A stretch of DNA of 64,000 nucleotides from Omphiscola glabra (Eukaryota > Mollusca > Gastropoda > Lymnaeidae), in contig OZ024809.1 of assembly GCA_964017045.1 (NCBI GenBank), positions 7,835,012 to 7,899,011 on the forward strand, given 5' to 3'. A program made the translations under genes and the position numbers. Below are positions 1 to 9,700 of the stretch, in pieces. Position 1 is the stretch's first letter, and the number at the start of each line of letters is the position of its first letter. The notes under the pieces were generated by a model. It was not told the origin of the DNA. It was given only the letters and a program-made list of their open reading frames with translations, and ran no database searches.

Positions 1-160
1 TTTCACTCCCAAAAACACCATGGCTCTGCCTTCACTCCCAAAAACACCATGGCTCTGCCTTCACTCCCAAAAATTCCATGGCTCTGCCTTCACTCCCCAA
101 AACACCATGGCTCTGCCTTCACTCCCCAAAACACCATGGCTCTGCCTTTACTCCAAAGCA
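1..160. repeat. 29-bp minisatellite, about 5 copies
   Basis: Tandem copies with a 29-bp period share the core CACCATGGCTCTGCC. The array runs off the left edge and lies in an intron of the + strand gene whose next exon starts at 230. The short frames across it are array by-products. Confidence 0.9.
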
Positions 161-229
161 CCCCATCATTTTGTAGCTTTACTAGATCAGCAACATGTTA
201 CTTACTAATACAAATAATATTTATTGCAG

Positions 230-797
230 TGAAGGAAAAGAAAGATTCCGACCTAGTTTTAACCAACTTCCCATTTAAGAACCAAGAGCTCTGCAGCCCA
301 CCAGCAGAAACAGTGCACAGAGCTGGTGAGAGGTGGAAGCCTGGTCGTGCCCACCAGCAGAAACAGTGCACAGAGCTGGTGAGAGGTGGAAGCCTGGTCG
401 TGCCCACCAGCAGAAACAGTGCACAGAGCTGGTGAGAGGTGGAAGCCTGGTCGTGCCCACCAGCAGAAACAGTGCACAGAGCTGGTGAGAGGTGGAAGCC
501 TGGTCGTGCCCACCAGCAGAAACAGTGCACAGAGCTGGTGAGAGGTGGAAGCCTGGTCGTGCCCACCAGCAGAAACAGTGCACAGAGCTGGTGAGAGGTG
601 GAAGCCTGGTCGTGCCCACCAGCAGAAACAGTGCACAGAGCTGGTGAGAGGTGGAAGCCTGGTCCTATTCCCATTGCTTTTGAAGAGATTAAAGAAAATG
701 TTCCATCCCCATCATCTTCAGATGAACCTCACTTCAAAAAGGAAACAAAAATGTTTGATCATTCTAACAAGGATATTGAATCAGCTGCTAAAAGCAG
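230..797 (+). CDS. Exon of gene 1 containing a 53-bp array
   Basis: The acceptor TTTATTGCAG ends at 229 and the donor AG|GTATGA starts at 798. The frame entering (KEKKDSDLVLTNFPF) and the frame leaving (IAFEEIKENVPSPSSSDEP) are the same, but seven 53-bp units lie between them. Because 53 is not a multiple of 3, the unspliced frame shifts at each unit and hits a stop at 433-435. Six extra units (318 bp) restore the phase on exit. Either the units are removed by splicing at their own donor- and acceptor-like sites, or this allele is disrupted. Confidence 0.55.
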
Positions 798-3700
798 GTA
801 TGATGCTTTTCTGCTGATTGGGGGGTGGGGGGGGGCCATCCATAAGTGACTTTGCACTATTTTTGTCAATTATCATTCCACCTTGATATTTCCAAATATA
901 TAATTATAATGAAATCCAAGGTAGCGTTGTCTTTGCAAGCATTTATTCTGCAATAGATATTCATTGACAAGTGTGCAGATCGTAGATGACAGGTTTGTTA
1001 CAGTTAATAATTGTAGATTCTCTAGCATGTGCTTTGCTGGCATTAAGAATCTATTACAAGCTTCAATCATGATTGCAGGGTGCTGAAAATTTACATTGGG
1101 AAATGGCGTCAGCGAGTCATTGAGCTAATTAAATCTCCTAATGCTCTCCCCAAAGCACCCCCCCCCCCCACCCCCCCATTAGCCCAAAAATTCCCCTAAC
1201 TATTGGGCAGTGATTAATTATATAATTAATTCTTCTTCTTTCGCCTCTTCATCCTCGAGGAACAGCAGCCGATCTTCATCGACATCTGTGATCCTTCCAA
1301 GGACATAGGCCACCTAACTACAAGAGTCCTCCAGGCATCACGATCCTGAGCCAATCTCTCCAGCTTCCGCTTCCCAGCTGAGAATCTATCTTCTCCCAGG
1401 ACCAGAAAGTCTTTTGTTGCTCTTGCCTGCATTTTTGTAACAAAGAGTTTTACGTAGCAGAGTTGTTAGCCCTGCATACAACAGTCTGGGGGGATGCCCC
1501 TCACAACTCTCAGGAGAGAAGCCCTTAATTTTGGGAAGGGTATCCTAGCCTTTGTGGTTTCGTCCACTCCCTGCAAGGCAGCAGGCTCTGATTTTGGTCC
1601 ACCCTGGGTATTTCCTGGATTTCCCCAGTACCTACCATATCTTTTGGGCATTCCCCTATCCGCCACCTGGAGAGGCGCTCGTTGGGAGATTAGAAACTCC
1701 ACATGAGACATATATAATTATATAATCTTATATTAATTCTATCCATATAGGATATAATCTTATATTAATTCTATCCATATAGGAACAACATAACTAAAAA
1801 GGAAACGTACCCTGAGTCAGACTCTGAGTTTAAACCATTTCCAAAATTCACTACTACATCTTCATTAACAGACATTGCATCTACCCAAAGTCAGGTTAGT
1901 TCCTTGTTTAACTAATACAGCAGAACCGGTAGAACCTAGTATAAATCCAGTCTGATCCAGTGCACGTCTTACACAATCAGCGAAGAACTATCACCAGGCC
2001 TGGATTAACCATTAAGCAATATAAATTACCAGTATAAGCATGTGCTTGGAGCACCAGTAGAAAGGCACTCCACAAAAATAGACTTCTACAAAAATAATTC
2101 ATAAATAGCTAAATATTTTTAGCACCGGCACCCATTAATAAATTGGAGATAATTTTTACATTAAATGATCTCTCCTTACCACCATCTGAAAGTGAAATTT
2201 ATTTTCAGGATAGTTAAAAGCTTAACAAGAGGATATAAATTTCAACTAGCATTTCATCAGTTGCACCCAAATTAAGTGTAGAATTATGCAAAGTTAAATT
2301 TAGGTATGTACCAAAATGTAATCTTACATTTTGAAACAATTATAAATTTTACAGGGAGGGGCTAAATGAGTCCCAAGCTCACAAGCCTTCATTTCTTTTG
2401 ATATCTGCTCCCCCCCACCCCACCCCTAATCAACCCACAGACAGAACTAGCACAAATCTGATGATTAAATTGGTCATGGTCAACTACCGAACAACAACAA
2501 CCAGCAACTTAAATATAATGAAAAAGCGATACTACTAGGTATAGAGCAGGGTCACGAAAAGTTCATAAAATTGAGGACAGTCTGTAGCTGTAAAAATTAG
2601 ACCGGCACTAAACTCGTCAGAACTTTAGGTTTTCCATTTAACAATAACAACATTGTCTACCAGGCATGCCCCCCCCCCCCTTTCCTTGTTAAGTAAAACA
2701 AAACAGGACATCTCATTGTTTGGGATTTCTTCTCGCTTGCTTTAAACAAATCACAATCAGTGGAAATTAAACATTGATTAGAATGCCATGCAGTAAGATC
2801 TAAAGCAATTTATTAGATTTTGCACCATATGGGCATAACCTAGAGTTATATACAATGTAATAGAGACATATAGCAATACGCCATCAGGGTTACCAGCTCA
2901 AAAATATCAAATTTAGAAATATTTTGTATCCCCACAATTTTTATGGATAAACATTTTTTTTTTAAGGACACATGTTTTTGAGGAACATACAAAGATTTTA
3001 AAAAATATCTGTATTAAACAATAAGGTTGGTAATGTAGGACTGAACATCAGGATGCAAGAACAAATACCAAAGATAGATCAAGGTTGGCTGAATAAGCCC
3101 AGAAAAAATCTGATGGCTTCTCTGCCTTTTGGCTAAGAGCGGGATGCAGACCTGTTTACTCTTACCATTTTGGCGTACAATGTACGATTTTGAGGTTTAT
3201 TCATTATATATATTGTATGTTTATTTTTTACTATTAAGATAATGTATTGAATGATTTTGTGATGATATTGTACAATTTTAAGAGTTTGAGGGTAAACAGG
3301 TCTGAGGATGTAGTGTCTATTCTTACACCGCCAGGTACCCATGAGAGGAACGTGATATCTCGCTTGCATTTCAGCCTCGGTCTGGACGATTTGTAAGAAC
3401 AAATGAGGGAGCTGCAAGGCCAAGATACCTGCAATGGCAGAATTTGAATAAGGACTACTACCCCAGTATTGTGGACTACCCCAGTATTGCGGTTCTTCTG
3501 TGTGATCCCTTAAAAAAAAATGATATAAAATGATTGATCGATCAATATACCAGGTCACTTCAATTTTGGAAGTGGTTCCTCCAGTCCTCACCTTTGTGGC
3601 TTTTCAGGGCAGGAACAAAAGTGAATGCCATAGCAGTACGTTGTGGAATAGCCTTTCCCTTGTAATTTGTGATATGTGGACTTCCCAGCGGCGTGTCGTG

Positions 3701-4944
3701 TGTGTAGAGTCCTTTCAACATGTAATACAGGCTATATGAATTAAATCCGAACGTTCTATTACAGAAACATCCAGATATTGCGTCACCTATTGGCATTCTA
3801 GAGAACAAATGGAATGTATTCAAATGCAAACAAACTGTCGGCCAGACAGAACAGGGAAGGGTATCAGTTACACAGTGACATCGATTTCAAGGCCATTCTA
3901 CTAACAGACGGTTGTGGTGGCTAAAAATAACCATAGATACCTGCTATGAATAGCTCTAAACGGAAGTTTAAAAATAAGTCAAGCCCTACGTTTGACTAGG
4001 CTATATATATAACTATAACACCACCAGTTTTAATTATAATCTTTTGCCAACTGAGACTATTGACTATTTTTAAATTCAACAGATTTGTACAATACTTTTA
4101 ACGATTATGTTAAAATGTAACTTAAATTGAGACTATACTATAACCATTCTCCTTTAAAAATACAAGTGAAATCATGGTAGACAGTTGGTTTTCAAATTCT
4201 TGACAACTCATATTTGAATTGCCCCCCTAAACAGTCAAATGCCCCCCCAGTTGGGCTTGGAAACCACATTGGGAAACAGTGATCTAGAAAGACGGTTTCT
4301 TAATTCTACCATGGTATTATTGGTGTCTATAGTTAAGGTAATATTATTGGCCAGTGGCTGATTTCCATCATGTGTTACCGGGTAGTCGAGACCAATTTAG
4401 TAAATACATGGAAGCGTGATCAAACTTTTTCATGAGTTAACTCACTCATAGCATCGGGGCAGGGGTTTTTCCTGCGCAGTTCATGACACGGTTCAACGCT
4501 CTCAGTGAGTTTACAAAAATGCTAATTGGGAAGAACTCATACTAAACAAAAAATTTTAAAAAGGGTGGGGGTTGACGTTCTAGCCTGGTGTTCCAAATAT
4601 ATCACTGTATTGGAATTTTACAGCTATATTTCATCACAATTATGTAAGGATTATATATACACACACACACACACACTCGTATTATAATATAATTTTTTTT
4701 TGTTTTTTCACAGATGATTTCTTCCAACTCAGTCCCATCAAAACTAAGAGAATGTCTCCATTTATTTTGCCATGACTATGTGCAGTTTCAGAGTGATGTC
4801 GAGCTCACGGGATACATTTCTTTGAACATTGACAAAAGAGAAAGGGTGCAATATTGTCTTGATGAGAATGTTTCCAGACTTCCACTTCCAGAGAAGATAA
4901 ACAAAGGTCTCCAAACCATTATCAAAACGGAGTTCAAATTATAA
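230..4944 (+). CDS. 3' part of an unrecognised protein gene (three exons)
   Basis: Three exons join in consistent phase: 230-797 (in phase 1, out phase 2), 1783-1894 (ends phase 0) and 4714-4944 (ends TAA). The reading frame after the array runs through PIPIAFEEIKENVP, a Ser/Glu/Lys-rich low-complexity stretch, then KETYPESDSEFKPF. It ends in a more ordered tail containing VPSKLRECLHLFCHDYVQF and ending KTEFKL. The composition suggests a disordered linker followed by a small C-terminal domain. I do not recognise the family. The 5' part lies left of the window. The gene is convergent with eIF2A, whose stop codon is at 6641. The sequence directly shows splice sites and phase; that the gene is expressed is inferred. 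The array inside the first exon breaks the simple frame. Confidence 0.6.
299..664 (+). repeat. 53-bp exonic minisatellite, 7 copies
   Basis: The marker CAGAAACAGTGCACAG recurs at 305, 358, 411, 464, 517, 570 and 623. Every unit holds an acceptor-like CCACCAGCAG and a donor-like GTGAGAGG separated by exactly 18 nt (AAACAGTGCACAGAGCTG). Both borders are in phase 1, so each unit is a potential symmetric 6-codon microexon. Minus-strand frames across the array are shadows. Confidence 0.9.
798..1225. other. Intron of gene 1, no feature seen
   Basis: This is AT-rich intron sequence with a G-run near 828 and a C-run near 1160. I see no conserved frame or repeat family. Confidence 0.4.
1226..1712 (-). 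mobile_element. Non-LTR retrotransposon 3' end (copy 1)
   Basis: The segment is nearly identical to 59075-59720 in the same orientation. The minus strand carries the degraded end of a LINE reading frame ([15 protein letters not shown]) followed by a conserved 3' untranslated segment. The reading frame matches the C-terminus of RTE/schistosome-type endonuclease-reverse transcriptases. It lies in an intron of gene 1. Confidence 0.75.
1719..1782 (+). repeat. 32-bp tandem duplication including a splice acceptor
   Basis: The block ending TTCTATCCATATAG is present twice, with AG at 1749-1750 and again at 1781-1782. Only the second AG gives an open frame into the exon at 1783; use of the first would add 32 nt and meet an immediate stop. 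Confidence 0.75.
1783..1894 (+). CDS. Exon of gene 1
   Basis: The 112-nt exon lies between CATATAG| and CAG|GTTAGT. It completes the split codon AG|G and reads KKETYPESDSEFKPFPKF and then a Ser/Thr-rich stretch ending in phase 0. It is too short for simple ORF calling and was found by phase matching. Confidence 0.65.
2265..2365. repeat. Dispersed repeat, partner at 59838-59945
   Basis: Shared landmarks are CACCC, ATTAAGTGTAGAA, ATGCAAA and AGGGGCTAA in the same order and spacing as near 59838. The class is unknown. Confidence 0.5.
3113..3335 (+). pseudogene. U2 snRNA 5'-end-like sequence split by an insertion
   Basis: GGCTTCTCTGCCTTTTGGCT and the following AAGA match the universal U2 5' end apart from single changes. 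After a foldback insertion at 3147-3305 the match resumes (GTAGTGTCTATTCTTA compared with U2 GTAGTATCTGTTCTTA). The Sm site and later stem-loops are absent. It is therefore a pseudogene or the head of a U2-derived retroelement, not a working snRNA. Confidence 0.55.
3147..3305. mobile_element. Foldback MITE inside the U2-like sequence
   Basis: Inverted ends CAGACCTGTTTACTC and GAGGGTAAACAGGTCTG bound an AT-rich interior. GGATG sits on both sides and may be the target duplication. The superfamily is not assigned. Confidence 0.6.
3376..3537 (+). other. Acceptor-preceded open frame in a gene 1 intron
   Basis: A CTTGCATTTCAG acceptor-like site is followed by a 53-codon frame (RSGRFVRTNEGAARPRYLQW and onward) ending in TGA. 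An 18-bp tandem duplication (CAGTATTG plus GGACTACCC) lies inside it. No family is recognised. It could be an alternative terminal exon or a decayed element. Confidence 0.25.
3538..4713. other. Intron sequence with no firm feature
   Basis: AT-rich. A degenerate hAT-like inverted pair may lie at about 4175-4285 (CAGTTGGTTTTCAAA and GGAAACAGTG), and a short (AC)n tract lies at about 4660-4676. Confidence 0.35.
4714..4944 (+). CDS. Terminal exon of gene 1
   Basis: A strong acceptor (T-run then TTTTTTCACAG) ends at 4713. The exon is 76 codons plus TAA in phase 0 with 1783-1894. The residues are mixed hydrophobic and charged (LRECLHLFCHDYVQF, ISLNIDKRERVQYCLDENV, KINKGLQTIIKTEF), consistent with a folded C-terminal module. 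Confidence 0.65.
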   Translation: MISSNSVPSKLRECLHLFCHDYVQFQSDVELTGYISLNIDKRERVQYCLDENVSRLPLPEKINKGLQTIIKTEFKL

Positions 4945-6640
4945 TATGACTTTTTGGGGTCTGTAATATATGCCACTTGCATGTAATAATAATAATCTAT
5001 AAATATTTTATACCATGGGTGGTGGGGTAAATTTATTTATATAGGGGTGTCAAAATGAGGGGGGGGGGGGTAAATTATATTTTGCATACCAGAACATAAT
5101 GTTCCTAACCAGTAATAATGATGCCTGCACAAGTGTTTTATTCCTTGTTTTAGTGAGCTTTTTTATACACATTGTATTAGTACTTTTAGTTACAACATAT
5201 AACATTTATATACGGTGACCTGAGGTCCTGGTTTTGGCTGTGTCAATTTCTTCAAATTTTTTAACATGTCAATTGTTAGTAACTCACTGGCAAGCTGTTT
5301 TTTCCTTTTATGAACATTGAAAAAGTGACGTGTTCAATCTCGGACAGTATTAATAAATTCCCCACAAACATTTCACCTATGATTACCAATTAACACAATG
5401 TTAAGTTTCGCTATGTCCACTATATAAATATAATGTACAGTAATGAAGTTGTTCGCTGCCCTTCAGAGAAGCGTGCCTATGGGTCAATTTTCATCAGACG
5501 TTTTTAGGCGGGGGAGGCTGGGTGGTTGTTGGTTAACAAAGTCTCAGGTTACCCCCAGATAAATAGGGTCACCATAATTTTTAAGTAGCGTTGATACTAT
5601 TTATATTTTATACATGTGGTTAGTCTTCTGAAGATGACCTTTAGCCAGTATAATCTTTACTTTAACACTAAGTACTTTTTGCGTAATTAATAAATGGATG
5701 ACCCATTACTGGCGATAAAAGTTCTTTTCACCCAGCTTCTTGCCCAAATTTGGGGAGGATCCCTGATGAACTCAAACGTATGATGGCTCCCAAGGACCAG
5801 TGGTGAATGATGATGCCATGTATGCTATCAAATTACATGTCAATTTGATCATTAATATTTTTGACTTAAGAAAAAATTGAAAACAATCTGCTGTGTGTGT
5901 GCGTGAGTGCGCGTCTGTCTGTTTCTCTCTTTCAGAATGTAAGGAGAGTTGGTCAGATTAATTTCATGTTAAATTGTGAAATTTTCAGAAATAAATAAAA
6001 TAAACTTATATTAAATTGAAGGGATATCTAGAAATTGAAACCCCTTCTACTTCTATTGTTTCATTACATAACTGCTACTTTTGTCAAATATTTGGATAAT
6101 CCTGAATCACCAGTAGCAAGTTAGTAAAAGCCACAACAATCATTTGAATAAAAAATGAACACAGGCCAAATAAATTATAGTGGTAGTTTAATCTAAAAAT
6201 ATCAACAAAATTGAATACTCCACTATCAAAAGGCACTCGCATAAGTTGATAAATTTAAAAACTTAAACAAGGAAACACCCTTAGAAGATTTGGGAAACCA
6301 TTTTGTTGAGATAATTTTTACAGAATAGAGAAGGCTCGTAATAAACTTAAAGATACAAAAACACAATATTTATCTTAGACTTACATTACAGTGTCTCAAT
6401 AATTATGATAATGCATCTCAAGTGAATGTGGTATATTTGCTTATCCTAGAATGTGGATTGTGGATGACAGTAAAGTAAATTTAGAGGACTTCAAAAGGTC
6501 ATTTGTTTTTAACAAAATGCTTCAAGTTAAAATGATTTAATTTTTAAACCATTTTTCATATTTCTCTTCACTTAATTTAGTTATGTATTTTAAGTTTAAA
6601 AATTGAACATTAAAAGACTCGTTATCCAAGTTACAGTGAC
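4945..6640. other. Convergent intergenic region and 3' UTRs
   Basis: This lies between the stop of gene 1 (+) and the stop of eIF2A (-). AATAAA at about 5352 is a candidate poly(A) signal for gene 1. Apart from a G-run near 5060, I see no repeat family or frame worth calling. Confidence 0.4.
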
Positions 6641-6706
6641 TCATTGTCCAAGTTCCAACTTTTTAATGTCCTGTAGAAGTGAATCCAATGACTTTATTTT
6701 CTCAAT
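6641..6706 (-). CDS. EIF2A: EIF2A exon 17 (stop codon)
   Basis: 66 nt; acceptor TTCTTCTCACACAG. It encodes [20 protein letters not shown] and then Q and TGA, matching the human end LEKIQKETALLQELEDLELG. Confidence 0.93.
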   Translation of the reverse strand: MEKIKSLDSLLQDIKKLELGQ

Positions 6707-9700
6707 CTGTGTGAGAAGAAAGTTGATTATGATCATGAATCATGAGGAGATGAAAGAACAATGCTGTAATGCAGCGGTTCTCAACCTGTGGGTTGCGACC
6801 TCATTGGGGTCAAATGACCCTTTAACAGGGGTCGCCTAAGACCATCAAAGACATATACTCTACAGTTATGAAGTGGCAACGAAAATAATATTATGGTTGG
6901 GGGTCGCCACAAAATACCAAACTATATTAAAGGGGCGCTGCATTAGGAAGGTTGAGAACCAATGTTGTATATTTTGTGATTCTATTTTCATCATACCCAT
7001 AATTTGACCCATTAGGTAGTCCATTTATCACCCATTACACCACTGGTTAGGGATTGACCCATATTTTACATAGGCGGTATATTTTTGGGCCCCCTCCTTT
7101 GTGTATGTAAAAATACCCTTTCCCCCAAACACACACGTTTCGGCACATGCCTTCATCAGTAGAGATAAATCCTACCTAAAAATAGAAAACGGCAGGATTT
7201 ATCTCTCTCTTTATATATTATGTCTTGTACTGATGAAGGCATGTGCCGAAACGTTTACTTATTTGTAAAGTAAAATTATTATTAAAGCTTAATATATATT
7301 GTTATATCGACACAGATTGTTCGTGTCTATTTAATCCATCTTTTAACAATGATCTCTTGTCACTAATATCATATCACTGATACAAAATTGTAGCAGTGAA
7401 CCTGTTAATGGAAAACATAATAATACCATTAATTTATTAATAGTATGCTTCAAGAAACACAAAAATTCAGTATATTAAATTCACGCAAGACGCAACTCTT
7501 CAAATTCTACTATTCCAACTCATTGTCACCCCCCACCCCCCGATAAACAATGCGTGATGCTGCTGCTGGGTGCCATCCATGGCTAGACAAGGGTCAATAG
7601 TACTTGGGTGGATGAAGTCAAAGATTATTGGGTGGACAAGGTCAATAGTACTTGGGTGGGTGAGGTCAATATTTCTACACAGCACACAGCTTTTTTTATA
7701 TGAATAACTTTATGTAACTGTTTTTTAATGTTATGTTTCTTTTTTTCTCCTTTTGCTAATTTTATGTGAAGTGTGGTGAGCCTAGCCCTAGACTGGGCAA
7801 TGTGCTATACAAGACCACTTTAATAATAATAATAATATAGAAAGCCATTTTGATGATTATTTTAAGAACATTTACCTGTAGCAACTATTAGAACTAGAAA
7901 TTAGAGGATGAAACTTTCCTACCTGATTTTTTTCCAATTCTTTACCGGCAGCCTGTTGTGATTTTAGTTTTTCAATTTGCTGGACTTTCTAAGGAATGTA
8001 CAACAATTTTGTTATAGCAGGTGCAGAGGGTTTTAAATGTCCAAAATATTCCCTTCAAATAGTTTTGAAAATATTGATAAATACTGGTTTCTGATCTTCA
8101 AGCCCCATTACAAAATGTTGGATTAGATCTCAAACCCCATCAAAAAAGTAACAATGAATTACAGGATTAGACTTTTGTGACTGATAATAATATAAATCAT
8201 TTGATTAAAGTCAATCAGACCTGAGAATTAGAGACAACAACAAAAAGAAACTTGTATTGTTTACATTTGTTGATGAACATTAACCATATATAGAGTGATC
8301 TCCCTTACAAGTTTTTTTTTATACTGGTATTACTGGTATTCAACTTTTTGATTTAAGATTTTAACTCTTTCCCAAATAGATCAACCATACTGGAACTGGA
8401 ACAAACGCAATGGGCTTAAAGCAACATGTAGGGAAAAAAATGTCCCTCACAATAATAATAATAATACAGAAACGAGAAGGAAAGATCAAGCATTCTTAGC
8501 CCTGATATGGAAGGTCTCTTCTTCCTCAAGAGATGTGAATGAAGCCTTGTGGTCAAAGCCAGGTTATACTCCAAGTTGAGGACACTCCTTACAAATCAAA
8601 CAAACTCATCAATATGCCTATGAATGGAATGTCAGAACCATGTATGAGACGGGGAAATCAGCAGAAAATAAACATACAACTTTACCCTGCTTCGCAACTT
8701 GTGAAACAGAATGGACACAAGCTGGACAGATAAAAGAAAAGTAGACGATGTTCCAGTTCCAGACACACACAAAGAGTTCATGATGTCACAATGATCATTG
8801 ATAGGAAGGGAATTTCCCAAAATTAAAAGGGGCCATCCCTATAATCCTGTATTTCCTATACTCATAAAAAAAAGTTTTGTTTGTATCAATCCTTCATAAT
8901 ATTTAATATCAAGCAATGGGGGTTGGGGCTAAAAATTTGACAAAATATGCAAACAAGTAACACACTTTATAAGAATCCCAATTACTGCCCCCCCCCCCCA
9001 GCACATTTTTTTCACACCCCTGAACTATATTGATATTCTAATTCCCAACCCCTTTTGCACAACAGATTTATTTCACCAACAATTTTAGAAATACAAAAGA
9101 AAATATTAGTCACCATAGTTTTTTTCTAAAAATGTAATTTAGCGCAGTTATTGGGAATTTCATTTTACCTTCCCCTTAAAAAACAGGAAAAACTAATTTT
9201 TGTGGGTTGGGGCTGAAAATTTGATAGAATGTGTTGTCTTTGGCAACGAGTCTATGTGGCAACTTTCAGCTAGATAGGAAGTGGGTCAATTAGCCATTCA
9301 AAAATTTTGCCAGCCCGCCACACATCAACCCACAAACAAATGCGAAGTCAATATAATGGATTTTAAAATAACACGTCCATTTTATTAACAAAAATTTCAG
9401 ATTAAAGAGCAAAAAGAGGAGCAGAGGCAGTAAGTCCTCGGGCACTGGACAGATCAATTAGATGTGTTATGGTGGTAACAAGCTTCTCCATTAACCGAAA
9501 TAAAAAGGCAAGATCGACAATGGATAAAATTATTTATAAAGGCTTCCCTATAATGTCGCAAACATTTCAAGTTAACATTTTAATGTGGCAGAGTCATACT
9601 TTTTAGAACTATCGGCTCTCTATTATTTGACAGGCCTTTGATACAGTCAAGATGCAAAGTTGCAGGCAAGAAAATGAACAAGAATCATAACATACTGAAT

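Noticed and set aside
198..674. 158-codon Cys-rich minus-strand frame
   Set aside because: It is antisense to the 53-bp array; the plus strand has the supported exon.
3133..3829. 152- and 89-codon minus-strand frames
   Set aside because: They cross a MITE and a U2-like sequence and have no recognisable domain; mentioned only as intron content.
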